Shown here: positions 1 through 8,942 of the stretch, piece by piece
Position numbering within the stretch: position 1 is the first letter of the stretch
Layout of the letters: each line of letters opens with the position of its first letter
Origin: MGBC163016 sp964462135
GTDB lineage: Bacteria > Actinomycetota > Coriobacteriia > Coriobacteriales > Eggerthellaceae
Length of the DNA: 26,194 nucleotides
Assembly (NCBI GenBank): GCA_964462135.1
Contig: CAYWWK010000028.1
Coordinates: forward strand, 1-26,194
Reading direction: 5' to 3'
Made by a program: the position numbers and the translations under genes
The notes under the pieces: model-generated
What the model saw: the letters and a program-made list of their open reading frames with translations, nothing else
Told to the model about the DNA's origin: nothing
Databases searched by the model: none

Positions 1-3000
1 TCGAGAAGGCGAACATGCTGATGCTCATGGCGAAGGTCTACCGCAACGACTGGGACGCGCTTGTTCAGATATACAACGACGCCTACGACCAAGAGCACAT
101 CAACCTTGATGCGTGGAACGGACTCGTCAACATCGCGCTGGAATCCCGCACGAACTCCTCGCAGGACGACCTGTATGACCTTGCAGCCCAGTGCGCCAAC
201 GACATGAAGTATCACCCGCTTCCGATGTACGACCTCACGCGCCGTATCGGGGCCAAGATCACCGACCCTGCCATCAAGGCAAAATACATGATGCTCGTGC
301 AGTCCACGCTGCAAGAGGCATCACGCGTGAATGGCTCGCAGTCCGTTCACGCCAAAGGGGTCGTGCAGGTTGCGAACGCGTTGCTCGGCTATATCGACAA
401 CCGCGTTGCCACCTTCTCGTTTGATGGGGCAGATGCGAACAAGATCGTTTTGGCGAAGTCGTTCCAGAATGCAGGCGTGACGTGGGAGTACAGTCTTGAT
501 GGAGGCAGCAACTGGGCCATGGTGCACGAGGATGCGGTGACACTCACAGCCCGGGAGATTGCGAGCATCACCGCCGCCAAAGACATCAAGGTGCACATCA
601 TCGGCGTGCCGCGTGAGGGGAACACCTTCACCATCGACATCACGCAGTCTTCGTTCTCTACGGCGGGGCTTTCGGCAAATGACGACGAGAACCGCTTCTA
701 CGGCACCACCAGCCTGATGGAGTACTACATCAGCGAAGATGTCAGAGAGGAAGCGGAAGCGAAGGTCGTGCCTGCAGATGCGGTGTGGACGTCGTTCTCC
801 GTGGCTCCCAACCTCGAGGGCAACAAGCGCCTGTTCGTTCGCAACCGCGCCACGGGAACGCAACTTGCAACGAACTATGTCTGGTACACCTACCACGAGA
901 ACATCGTCATCAACGAGCGCAACTACATCGAGCCTAGGCATTTGACGATCGCAGAAGCGCACGGTGGAGCGGCATTGGGCACGCCGGCGAACATACTCGA
1001 CGGCAACGCCAACACGTATTGGCTGACGGGCAAGACCGGGCTGCCTCACTACGTTACCGTCGGCTTGGACGAACCGAAGTACATTTCGGGCTTCGACTTC
1101 CTTCCCAAGCGCCTGAACTCGACGATAGGCGTACCTTACGGACTGGTTCAGCAGTTCTCGATTTCCGTGAGCATGGACCTCACGAACTGGACCAATGTCG
1201 TTGCAAATGGGACCACCGCGAGCACAGGTGCGGGACTTCACTCCGAAACATTCACGCCGGTTCAAGCGAAATACGTCAGACTCACCTGCAAAACCGCGGA
1301 AAGCATGAACAACCTCCCCTTGGGGGCGAAGGGCTTGGTTTCCATCGCTGACGTCAAGCTTTACGAGGACCTGACGGTGGATCCCACGCCGAGGGCGAAG
1401 GTGCGCTACGACATCTCCAGCAAGACGAATGAGGACGTCGTGGCTGAACTTGTCAACATCAGCAAGCCCATAACCGTGACGAATACGGAAAACGGCGCCA
1501 TCACGCACACGTTCACCGAGAACGGCAGCTTCACGTTCCAGTTCGTTGACAACGACGGTAATCAGGGCTCCGCTGAGGCATCTGTCAATTGGATCGACAA
1601 GACGGCACCTGAAATGAACGTTTCTTTCAGCACGACGGAACCCACCAACTCAGATGTCATTGCCACGATGACGTTCACTGAGCCTGTGATCATCACTTCT
1701 GATGGCGTCAGTGTTCTCAACAGTGATGGCACGACTTATGATGGCGCATTGACTTCCGACCCCAAGAGCATCACGTTCACTGAAAACGACGCGATTGACA
1801 TCGGGTTCGTCGATGAGGTGGGCAATGTCGGTCACAACACGGTCACAGTTGACTGGATCGATCGCGAGGAACCCACGGGCACGGTCACTTACAGCACAAT
1901 CGATATCACCGATCAGCCCGTTGTTGCAACGGTGGAGCCGGATAAGGAAGGCGTGACCGTTACGAGTGAGGGCGGGGAAACGCACACGTTCGACAGCAAC
2001 GGTGACTTCACGTTCGAGATGGTCGATGCTGCCGGCAATACAGGCACCGCCACCGCCAACGTGTACTGGATCAAGCGTACGCCGAATATCGAGGTGAGCT
2101 TCTCGCCTGCAACGGAGGAGCCGACATTGGATCCGGTCGATGCTACGATCGAGCTTCCCGATGGCTATCGCATCATGAACAACAGTGGCAGGAATGTGTA
2201 TACGTTCACGGAAAGCGGTGAGTTCATCTTCCAGTACATCGACCCTGATGGCATGCAAGGCAGCTATCCTGTCAAGGTGGACTGGATCGACCACGAAGCG
2301 CCTGAGGCGACCATCACCTACGACAGACCGACGCCCACGAACCAAGATGTTACGGCTACCCTTTCGCTTGAGGATATGTCACAGCCGGTTCAGGTTACGA
2401 GCGCAGGCGGTTATTCGCGTACGTTCACTGACAATGGTGAGTTCACCTTCGAGTTCGAGGATGCTCTGGGAAACGAGGGTTCTGCCACCGCGAAGGTTGA
2501 CTGGATCGACAAGACGCCTCCCACCGCTTCACTCACATACAAGATGAACGAGGCAACTGGCAAGATGGTTGTTCAGGTGGTCAATCCCAGTGAGGAGATC
2601 ACCTTTGCAAAGGGCGATGGTACCTACGAGTATGCCGCCAACGGTGATTACGAGATCGTGTTCTATGACAGGGCCGGAAACGAGGGAAAGGTGATCGCGC
2701 ATATCGACTCGATCGGTGGGTCCCATCCGGACAAGCCGGATGCCGGGATCCTCTCAGTGTCGTTCAGTGGGGACGCGTTCCGGGCAATTGAATGGGCCGA
2801 AGAGGACGAGAATCACCTGCACGGGCGCATCGAGGTGCCTCGATCCAAGATACCCACCGCTCCTGAGGAGTTCAAGATCGAGGTACCCGAAGGCATCTAC
2901 GTTGATTCCATCACGAAGCGTGCCCGCTCATTCATCCATCCGCTTGCCGTCTTCTTCCGTGCAGCTGTCAGCAACGATGCGGAATCGGTGTTCTGGGACA

Positions 3001-3383
3001 TCCTGCTCAAGCGCACCGATGATCCAGACTACGAGAGGCTCTATACCCTTGAGATGGTTCCCCTTGATGAGGCGGGCGACGGTGGCAATGGCGGTGGCAC
3101 CGGTGACAATGGCGGCAGTGGTGATACCGGTGGAGACAAGCCTGGTCCACCCATCTCTGATGGCTCGGGGGATTCTGGCTCATCGAATGGCCAGCCTCCT
3201 GCTGAAGGGACAGAGCCTCCACAAGCCAATGGAGGAGACGTGGGTGCTACCCCTCCATCAGGAGATGGGGGCGACCAGCTTGCCCAGACCGGAGACGACA
3301 CACCCCTGTCTCTGCTGTTGATGCTCTGCGCGGGAAGCCTTGCCTGTGTGGGAGGGTACATGATCCTCCGTCGTCGGTCCTGA
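1..3383 (+). CDS. Cell-wall-anchored surface protein with discoidin-like and Ig-like repeats (5' truncated)
   Basis: The reading frame is open from the window edge, so the true start and signal peptide lie outside; residues here are counted from the Met at position 15. After an unassigned N-terminal part, residues about 305-455 look like an F5/8 type C (discoidin, carbohydrate-binding) domain (ILDGNANTYWLTG ... KYVRLTCKT ... IADVKLYED). Residues about 458-900 hold six Ig-like repeats of 70-90 residues, most ending in WID(K/R/H) followed by P and carrying a TFTENG-type turn. A further unassigned domain is followed by a Gly/Pro/Asp-rich spacer (about 1036-1088). The end is a sorting signal: LAQTG (3279-3293), a hydrophobic segment and a terminal RRRS. 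LAxTG signals are known substrates of class E sortases in actinobacteria. The likely role is adhesion or glycan binding at the cell surface. No sortase gene is visible nearby. Confidence 0.9.
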   Translation, partial: EKANMLMLMAKVYRNDWDALVQIYNDAYDQEHINLDAWNGLVNIALESRTNSSQDDLYDLAAQCANDMKYHPLPMYDLTRRIGAKITDPAIKAKYMMLVQSTLQEASRVNGSQSVHAKGVVQVANALLGYIDNRVATFSFDGADANKIVLAKSFQNAGVTWEYSLDGGSNWAMVHEDAVTLTAREIASITAAKDIKVHIIGVPREGNTFTIDITQSSFSTAGLSANDDENRFYGTTSLMEYYISEDVREEAEAKVVPADAVWTSFSVAPNLEGNKRLFVRNRATGTQLATNYVWYTYHENIVINERNYIEPRHLTIAEAHGGAALGTPANILDGNANTYWLTGKTGLPHYVTVGLDEPKYISGFDFLPKRLNSTIGVPYGLVQQFSISVSMDLTNWTNVVANGTTASTGAGLHSETFTPVQAKYVRLTCKTAESMNNLPLGAKGLVSIADVKLYEDLTVDPTPRAKVRYDISSKTNEDVVAELVNISKPITVTNTENGAITHTFTENGSFTFQFVDNDGNQGSAEASVNWIDKTAPEMNVSFSTTEPTNSDVIATMTFTEPVIITSDGVSVLNSDGTTYDGALTSDPKSITFTENDAIDIGFVDEVGNVGHNTVTVDWIDREEPTGTVTYSTIDITDQPVVATVEPDKEGVTVTSEGGETHTFDSNGDFTFEMVDAAGNTGTATANVYWIKRTPNIEVSFSPATEEPTLDPVDATIELPDGYRIMNNSGRNVYTFTESGEFIFQYIDPDGMQGSYPVKVDWIDHEAPEATITYDRPTPTNQDVTATLSLEDMSQPVQVTSAGGYSRTFTDNGEFTFEFEDALGNEGSATAKVDWIDKTPPTASLTYKMNEATGKMVVQVVNPSEEITFAKGDGTYEYAANGDYEIVFYDRAGNEGKVIAHIDSIGGSHPDKPDAGILSVSFSGDAFRAIEWAEEDENHLHGRIEVPRSKIPTAPEEFKIEVPEGIYVDSITKRARSFIHPLAVFFRAAVSNDAESVFWDILLKRTDDPDYERLYTLEMVPLDEAGDGGNGGGTGDNGGSGDTGGDKPGPPISDGSGDSGSSNGQPPAEGTEPPQANGGDVGATPPSGDGGDQLAQTGDDTPLSLLLMLCAGSLACVGGYMILRRRS

Positions 3384-3386
3384 CGA

Positions 3387-3518
3387 ATGAACAGGGGACG
3401 GGTCTTCCGTTCAACTACCTGCTCATGGAACTGCCTCTTCGACGTACGGCCATCCTGAATACAGCAAACGACACGATCCCTGTCATGCGATTGAACGGAA
3501 GACCCGTCCCCTGTTCAT
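3387..3518. mobile_element. MITE/REP-type inverted-repeat element, copy 1
   Basis: A 132-bp element is bounded by 28-bp perfect inverted repeats (3387-3414 and 3491-3518), starting ATGAACAGGGGACGGG. It begins three bases after the stop codon of the surface protein gene. A second copy at 8943-9072 has the same arms and a related but diverged core; both share GAACTGC near the left and a GCAAACG(R)CA(Y)GATC-type stretch near the right. It has no coding capacity. GGGGACGG-type palindromes of this kind are, from memory, associated with REP-associated tyrosine transposases (RAYT/IS200-like). No such transposase is in the window, so mobilisation in trans is an inference. Confidence 0.75.
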
Positions 3519-3545
3519 CGGGGCGGATTTTCAATCCGCCCCGAT
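3517..3545. terminator. 13-bp perfect hairpin between convergent genes
   Basis: The arms ATCGGGGCGGATT (3517-3529) and AATCCGCCCCGAT (3533-3545) pair perfectly around a 3-base loop. The hairpin lies between the stop codons of the + strand surface protein and the - strand permease, where a bidirectional terminator is expected. Neither side has a real T-tract, so it may be a weak or factor-assisted terminator. Its first two bases overlap the right end of the repeat element. Confidence 0.5.
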
Positions 3546-3577
3546 GCAACAATGGGATTGGTGCCCATTGCCTTGGC

Positions 3578-6388
3578 TTATGAGGCGCGCAGGGCCTCTA
3601 CCACATTGTCGGTCTTGCAGCGGTGCATGCCATAGAGTACCGATATTCCCATGGCCAGAGCAGTCATCCCTACCGCGATGCCCATATAGCTCCAAGGCAG
3701 TGTGAAGGGCACCGCACTCAGCGATTGGGAGACCATCAGCCAAACCAGGAAGGAAACCCCCACCGATATCACCAACCCCGGGATGAGTCCCGCTATCCCG
3801 AACGTCATGCATTCATCGGCGATCATGTGACGGAACTGCCTGTTGGACATCCCCACCGATCTCATGACGGCGAATTCGCGCTTGCGCAGGATGAGCGAAT
3901 TGGTCACCGTATTGAAGACGTTGGCCATGGCGATCAGCGCCAGTATCCCCGTGAACAGCAGGCAGAACACATTCACGATGGTTGCGAGCATCTGATTGGA
4001 GTTCGCTTCGGCCCGATAGTCGTTGTAGGAGATGAAGCTGAGCCCCCGCTGCTTCTCCACCTCACCGAAATAGGCATGACCCTGATCATTCAATTCTTGG
4101 GCCAACGCGGCATGGTCGCCGTCAGCTGGGTTGAAATAGGAACGAAAGAAGGGCTGGTCATCAATGAGACAGACGTGCTTGGCAAGCGAGAGGGGCACGA
4201 TCAATGAGATGCCTTCACCATAGGAACCAACAATCGCCGGAGGCTCATCTGCAAGTGCCGTCACCTCTATGGGCGCCGTAGCCACCTGCACGTCATCCAT
4301 GGATAGAACATCCCCGGCATGCGCGTTTGTGCCACTCCATTCCAGATAGGGCACGAATCCTGCATCATCCACCTCGGATGCGATGGTTCCCACGTCAAAG
4401 CGCACGGGAATCTCTTGGTCGAACACTCCCGCTACCAGCGCTTGCACAGTGCCAGTCTGGTGCAGCATCTCCAAAAGTTGATAGGTGCTTCCATCATTGC
4501 CGTAGGCCTGGGCAATGCCAATGGCGCGGATCGCGTCGGTTTCATAGAACGTGGCTGGGTCCAATCCGAGACCTGTCGCATAGGCATTGAATTCGTCATC
4601 GGATGCATAGCAGATGCGCGCTGTGGCAGCGAAACTGCCCGATGGCGTCCTCCGGTAAAGCGCATTGTCCTCAATCCGGAAGGCGGCTCCTGCCATATCG
4701 GCGGGAACTTCCACCGATACCTCTCCGGTGAGACGCCAACCTTGGGGGATGGCATCGGGGGCGGCAGACAGATTGCCGTAGGCATCCTGGAAGATGGCCT
4801 CAGCTTCCACCATTGCGCTGTTTCTGTCTGATACCAGCTGCTCGACAGAGAGGCTTTCTCCAGATGGTTCGTTTTGAGAAGAAAGCTGGGCGCCTACGGA
4901 TACCTCTCCAGCTGGCTCGCCGTTGGACACCGCATCCAAGAGATTTCCCAAGAAGACATTGAGAGAGCCGGCTGCCATCAACAGCACGATGGCAAGGGCA
5001 AGCGATATCGAGGCGGTGCGTCCCGTGCTCTTGCTGCGCTTGCGGTTTATGCGCGCCAGTGTTGCTCCCATACCGAAGATGCGACCCCTGCCATTTCCCT
5101 TGCTCCAAAGCCTTGCGATGTCAGTGGCCTCGTTCGCCCGCTGTGCGCCTCGTTTCGAGATACGTGAGGTTGCGGCAGAGCGGATGGAATCGATGATGTT
5201 CATGCGGCTTGCTCGCTTTGCGGGTATCCATGCTGACACCAGCACGCACCCAAGCGTCAATACGGCAGTGAGGACGAGCATGCGCCCATCGGGGAAGACC
5301 TCGAAGGAGATGCCCTCAGCGCCAGCCAGGTTCGCAATGAAGGATCCAAGGGCGGTGAAGGTGATCCAGCAGCCGCCCAATCCCAGAAGCAGCCCCAAGG
5401 GGATGCCGATGAGTGCCACGACGATGGCCTCGAGAAGAACGGCGCGCCGCAGTTGGCCTTTGGTGGCGCCAATGGAAGACAAGAGACCGAATTGATCCAT
5501 GCGCTCAGCGACGGAGATGTTGAACGCGTTGAAGATGAGCGAGATGCATGCCAAAAGGATGACCGCGGCGAGCACGCAGATCAGTCCGTAGAACGTGGTC
5601 CACATGGAGGTATCGCTGGGAAGGCCCATGTAGCGAAGAAGGGCGTCATGCAGGCTGATGGACGCCTCTGGGAAGAGCTCCTGCGCCATGTGCCTCACGT
5701 CATCGGCTCGTTCAACGTCAGTGAAGGATAGGAAGGCCCGGGCTGGTCCAATGGCCGTCTGATCAGCTGCCGTGAATGCGAGGGTGCCGTAGGAATCGAA
5801 GAGCGAATAGCTCACCTTGTCATAGAATCCCACGACCGTATAGGTACGCTCGCAAACGTCTGAGAACGTGGGATCGTCTTCATCGGAAGACGCTGCATGA
5901 AGCTGTCCAACGGGGATCGTCAGCTGATCGCCCAGCTGCACGCCTTTGTGGCTCTTCCATGTGAGGAACAGGCAAAGCTCGTCGGATTGCTCGGGCATGC
6001 GCCCTTCAACAGGATGCAGCCCCAAAAGCCCTCCGAGATCGCCTTCGCCTGAGACGATGGGCTGCGTTGATCCCAAGACGTATTGCTGCTCTTCAGTGAG
6101 TTGACCGTATCCCACCTCATGCAAAACAGCCGTTGCGCTCACGTGGGGATCATCGGCAGCGCGAGCCATCCCTTCGTTGAGCTCCTGCTCATTCGTCACC
6201 TTCGCCACCGCCATCCAGCTGCCAGAGCTGTTCGTCTCCGCCTGATAGAGGAAATGGGCGAGAGAGGTGAAGGTCGTGAATACGGCGGCAACGAGCGCAG
6301 TTGCCAAGGCCACGCCGACGATGGTGACTGACGTGCGCACCTTGTTGGAGATCAAGGACTTCAGGGTGTAGTTCACAAGGCCTTTCAT
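3578..6388 (-). CDS. ABC transporter permease, FtsX/MacB-like, large two-module form
   Basis: This 936-residue membrane protein is built from two FtsX-type halves. By hydropathy, membrane segments lie near residues 18-40, 263-289, 313-340, 360-385, 460-482, 806-830, 862-890 and 897-920. Large extracytoplasmic regions follow the first segment (about 41-255) and the fifth (about 490-800). The start codon overlaps the stop of the ATPase gene (ATGA, 6385-6388), so the two are translationally coupled. Large FtsX permeases next to a MacB/LolD-type ATPase and a short intramembrane-sensing kinase resemble Bce/Vex/Vra-type modules that sense or remove membrane-acting antimicrobial peptides. That substrate class is an inference. 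The permease could equally extrude a lipoprotein or lantibiotic-like peptide. It is the last gene of the - strand cluster. Confidence 0.9.
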   Translation of the reverse strand: MKGLVNYTLKSLISNKVRTSVTIVGVALATALVAAVFTTFTSLAHFLYQAETNSSGSWMAVAKVTNEQELNEGMARAADDPHVSATAVLHEVGYGQLTEEQQYVLGSTQPIVSGEGDLGGLLGLHPVEGRMPEQSDELCLFLTWKSHKGVQLGDQLTIPVGQLHAASSDEDDPTFSDVCERTYTVVGFYDKVSYSLFDSYGTLAFTAADQTAIGPARAFLSFTDVERADDVRHMAQELFPEASISLHDALLRYMGLPSDTSMWTTFYGLICVLAAVILLACISLIFNAFNISVAERMDQFGLLSSIGATKGQLRRAVLLEAIVVALIGIPLGLLLGLGGCWITFTALGSFIANLAGAEGISFEVFPDGRMLVLTAVLTLGCVLVSAWIPAKRASRMNIIDSIRSAATSRISKRGAQRANEATDIARLWSKGNGRGRIFGMGATLARINRKRSKSTGRTASISLALAIVLLMAAGSLNVFLGNLLDAVSNGEPAGEVSVGAQLSSQNEPSGESLSVEQLVSDRNSAMVEAEAIFQDAYGNLSAAPDAIPQGWRLTGEVSVEVPADMAGAAFRIEDNALYRRTPSGSFAATARICYASDDEFNAYATGLGLDPATFYETDAIRAIGIAQAYGNDGSTYQLLEMLHQTGTVQALVAGVFDQEIPVRFDVGTIASEVDDAGFVPYLEWSGTNAHAGDVLSMDDVQVATAPIEVTALADEPPAIVGSYGEGISLIVPLSLAKHVCLIDDQPFFRSYFNPADGDHAALAQELNDQGHAYFGEVEKQRGLSFISYNDYRAEANSNQMLATIVNVFCLLFTGILALIAMANVFNTVTNSLILRKREFAVMRSVGMSNRQFRHMIADECMTFGIAGLIPGLVISVGVSFLVWLMVSQSLSAVPFTLPWSYMGIAVGMTALAMGISVLYGMHRCKTDNVVEALRAS

Positions 6389-7068
6389 CGCCGGATCCTC
6401 TCATCGCGTACGATGGCACCGTCCTCTACGGCGATGATCCTGTCAGCTGCCAAGGCTATCTCCTCATCGTGGGTGATGACAACCATGGTCTGTCCCAGAA
6501 CTCGGTTCGAATCACGGAGGAGCTGCATGATCTCGCAACTGTTTCTGGTGTCCAAGTTGCCGGTAGGTTCATCAGCAAGCACCACCGCAGGGGCATTCAT
6601 GAGGGCCCGTCCGATGGCTACGCGCTGTTGTTGACCGCCCGAGAGCTGGCTTGGCAGATGCCCTTCACGGCCGCGCAGCCCCAAGGTATCCAAAAGGCTG
6701 CCCAGACGCGATTGGTTGATGGCTCTTCCGTCAAGAGCCACAGGCAATGTCATGTTCTCCACGACGTTCAGTACCGGCACGAGATTGTAGAACTGATAGA
6801 TCAGGCCCACCTCCCGTCGGCGGAAGACGGCCAGTTCGTCATCGGTGCGCTGATAGATGTCACGGCCATTCAAGAGCACTGCACCCGATGTAGGCCGGTC
6901 GACTCCGCCCATCAGGTGAAGCAAGGTTGACTTGCCTGAGCCCGATGATCCGATGATGGCGATGAACTCGCCTTCGTCCACTGAGAACGAGACATCGTTC
7001 AGTGCTGCGGTTCGGGAAGCTCCCGTTCCATAGACCTTCGTGAGATGGCTGACGGTCAACAGACTCAT
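6385..7068 (-). CDS. ABC transporter ATP-binding protein (MacB/LolD/BceA type)
   Basis: This 227-residue ATPase has all the expected motifs: Walker A GSSGSGKST, Q-loop YQFYNL, signature LSGGQQQR, Walker B VVLADEPTGNLD with the D-loop, and the switch histidine in VITHDEE. The start at 7068 is chosen because a strong AAGGAGG ribosome-binding site sits seven bases upstream; an in-frame ATG further upstream (7125) adds 19 residues without support. The stop overlaps the permease start. It energises the FtsX permease encoded next. A 143-base gap separates it from the kinase gene and carries an inverted repeat matching the one ahead of the regulator gene, suggesting separate, regulator-controlled transcription. 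Confidence 0.93.
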   Translation of the reverse strand: MSLLTVSHLTKVYGTGASRTAALNDVSFSVDEGEFIAIIGSSGSGKSTLLHLMGGVDRPTSGAVLLNGRDIYQRTDDELAVFRRREVGLIYQFYNLVPVLNVVENMTLPVALDGRAINQSRLGSLLDTLGLRGREGHLPSQLSGGQQQRVAIGRALMNAPAVVLADEPTGNLDTRNSCEIMQLLRDSNRVLGQTMVVITHDEEIALAADRIIAVEDGAIVRDERIRR

Positions 7069-7143
7069 GATGCCTACCTCCTTGTCGTTCGGGATGATAT
7101 GCAAGCAAGCATGACAAAGCAGCATTGACCTTGCATGACGCGT

Positions 7144-7163
7144 CCATTACAGAGTCGTAATGC
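7144..7163 (-). promoter_or_regulatory. Candidate response-regulator operator ahead of the ABC genes
   Basis: Read on the - strand this is GCATTACG-ACTC-TGTAATGG, an inverted repeat with core arms CATTAC/GTAATG. It has the same length and layout as GCATTACG-N4-CGTAATGC at 8923-8942, just ahead of the response regulator gene. The first half and the spacing are identical. Two matching dyads ahead of the two halves of one two-component/ABC cluster suggest the binding site of the OmpR-type regulator. A clear sigma-A promoter cannot be assigned here. Confidence 0.6.
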
Positions 7164-7211
7164 ACCGCTTTGGGTTCCAATCGAAGCCCTTCAATACCGT
7201 GATGGGCAAGC

Positions 7212-8225
7212 TCAAACCACGAGCTTTGGGAATGCGATATCGAACCGCGCGCCGCCTTGGGGACCATTGGATGCGGAAAGCGTGCCGCCCTGCGCTGAGA
7301 TGAGCGCCTGGGCAAGGGCAAGCCCGATGCCGAACCCAGTTGACGTCGAGTCGCCTTCCCTGTCTTGCGATCCTCGATAGAAGCGGTCGAAGACATGGGG
7401 GAGCTCGTCTGGAAGGAAACCGGGTCCCGTGTCAGTGATCCTGATGCGCGCAGCCAGTGCATCAGTGCAGGCGCTGAGCGTGACAGCGCCTCCGGAGGGC
7501 GTATGCTCCATGCAGTTCTTCAGGATGTTCTCGACCGCCTCGATGGTCCAGCGCCTGTCTCCCTCAAAGCATGCATCATGCCCGATCTCGCAGATGAGTT
7601 CGATATCGTGGAGATCCATGGCGGCCAAGAGCGGTTCAGCGGCCTGCGTTGCCACATCCTGCACCATCACCGTTCTGCGTTCCACTTGAATGGCTCCGGC
7701 ATCCACCTTCGCTATCTTCAAGAGCGATGTGACAAGCCATGCAACGCGATCCAGCATGGATTCCAGCCGTCGCACTGCATGCTTGCGTTTAATGGGGTCA
7801 TCGGCTCGTTCGATCTTGGGAAGCATGAGCGCTGCGGCAGTGAGAGGTGTGCGTATCTGATGGGATACATCTGCCAGTGCATCCGCAAGGCAGTTGCGCT
7901 CGGATTCAAGCAGATGATTCGTGCGATCGAGTCGGGACACCATTTTCGCCAATTCGTTGGAGAGCATCGCGATGTCCCCTTCGCTGCAGTTCGAGAAATC
8001 AACCTCGCGCCCGTTGTGGAGGACCTCATCTATCTGGCTTGCAAGCCGCTTGATCTGGCGATGACGCAGAGAGGAGACGACGGCGAAGAACACGAGCGCG
8101 ACGATGCCAGCCACCAGTATCCAAGCCCGTGCGCAGGAAGGGCTTATGGCTCCGATCAGTCCCAGGCAGCCAGCCAGCCCCAGGCACTGGAAGAACAGGG
8201 TACGCCACGATCCCATGCTAGGCAT
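7212..8225 (-). CDS. Sensor histidine kinase, intramembrane-sensing type
   Basis: A kinase of 337 residues with two N-terminal membrane segments (about 11-28 and 34-52) and almost no extracellular loop, the layout of intramembrane-sensing kinases. It lacks a periplasmic sensor domain. A HAMP-like linker leads to the HisKA box DVSHQIRTPLTA (His near residue 121), the N box ENILKNCMEHTP, the G1 box ITDTGPGF, the F box DRFYRG and the G2 box GFGIGLALAQ. The ORF start at 8225 overlaps the end of the regulator gene by eight bases. A second ATG at 8216 is better placed, about nine bases after AAGGTGG, so the first three residues are uncertain. It is cotranscribed with the regulator and presumably takes its signal from the adjacent ABC transporter, as BceS-type kinases do (inference). 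Confidence 0.93.
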   Translation of the reverse strand: MPSMGSWRTLFFQCLGLAGCLGLIGAISPSCARAWILVAGIVALVFFAVVSSLRHRQIKRLASQIDEVLHNGREVDFSNCSEGDIAMLSNELAKMVSRLDRTNHLLESERNCLADALADVSHQIRTPLTAAALMLPKIERADDPIKRKHAVRRLESMLDRVAWLVTSLLKIAKVDAGAIQVERRTVMVQDVATQAAEPLLAAMDLHDIELICEIGHDACFEGDRRWTIEAVENILKNCMEHTPSGGAVTLSACTDALAARIRITDTGPGFLPDELPHVFDRFYRGSQDREGDSTSTGFGIGLALAQALISAQGGTLSASNGPQGGARFDIAFPKLVV

Positions 8226-8889
8226 CCACCTTGTAACCCAGTCCTCGGGCCGTGACGATGATGGAAGGCTCTGCGGGGTCTGTCTCTATCTTTTCGCGCA
8301 GTCTCTTCACGTAGACATTGAGCGCGTTGTCGGACACGTATTCCCCTGCGCTTTCCCATACGGCATCTCTCAGCACGTCGCGCGTCACCAACGTTCCCTT
8401 ATGCTGGAAGAAGCAGAGCAGCAGTCGGTATTCCAATGCGGAGAGGAAGACCTCGCGTCCGGCTTTGGTGACCGTCGCAGAGGCGATATCCAGACAGACA
8501 TCATCTACGGTGATCACGTTGGACGCGGAATGCCTTCGACGCAAGGCATTCCGAATGCGTGAGAGGAGTTCCCGAGGGCGGAACGGCTTCGTGATATAGT
8601 CCGCCGCGCCCATATCAAGGCCAGCCACAGTAGAGTATTCGTCATCGGAGGCGGTCAGGAAGATAACGGGCATTTCGGGAGCCGTTTCGCGGGCAGTGGC
8701 GCAGACGGCGAATCCGTTCCCCTCCGCCAGCGAAACATCCAAGAGCGCTATGTCGAACGATTCCATCATGAGCGCTGTGCAGGCATCATGTTGGGTGGCA
8801 TGCGCAACACATTGCATCCCTTCGCATTCCAGAAGGTCAGTCAGCGCGTCTATGATGGCGCGATCATCTTCAACCAGGAGAACTCTCAT
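8218..8889 (-). CDS. Response regulator, OmpR/PhoB family
   Basis: From the Met at 8889 (MRVLLVEDD) this is a 223-residue regulator. The receiver domain has the acidic pocket EDD (residues 7-9), phospho-acceptor Asp51 in ALLDVSL and the conserved Lys in ITKPF. The C-terminal winged helix runs from about residue 130 to the end and includes LSALEYRLL, VSDNALNVYVKRLREKI and GLGYKV. GGAGG lies 12 bases before this ATG; upstream in-frame starts at 8898 and 8913 are less plausible because the receiver normally begins with this strand. It overlaps the kinase gene downstream. The inverted repeat at 8923-8942 sits about 34 bases before the start, and a similar one precedes the ABC genes, so autoregulation plus transporter control is likely. 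Confidence 0.93.
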   Translation of the reverse strand: MRVLLVEDDRAIIDALTDLLECEGMQCVAHATQHDACTALMMESFDIALLDVSLAEGNGFAVCATARETAPEMPVIFLTASDDEYSTVAGLDMGAADYITKPFRPRELLSRIRNALRRRHSASNVITVDDVCLDIASATVTKAGREVFLSALEYRLLLCFFQHKGTLVTRDVLRDAVWESAGEYVSDNALNVYVKRLREKIETDPAEPSIIVTARGLGYKVDA

Positions 8890-8922
8890 GGATGCCATTA
8901 TCCTCCATCTCATCGCACGCGC

Positions 8923-8942
8923 GCATTACGAAGCCGTAATGC
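8923..8942 (-). promoter_or_regulatory. Candidate autoregulatory operator ahead of the response regulator
   Basis: GCATTACG (8923-8930) and CGTAATGC (8935-8942) form a perfect 8-bp inverted repeat with a 4-base spacer. The site is directly followed by the second copy of the ~130-bp element, which starts at 8943. The operator layout matches 7144-7163. Because only about 34 bases separate it from the regulator start codon, any promoter it controls must lie within or beyond the inserted element, or overlap the operator. Confidence 0.6.

Noticed and set aside
321..1508. 395-codon - strand frame antisense to the surface protein
   Set aside because: Arg/His/Val-rich antisense shadow of a strongly coding + strand frame with recognisable domains.
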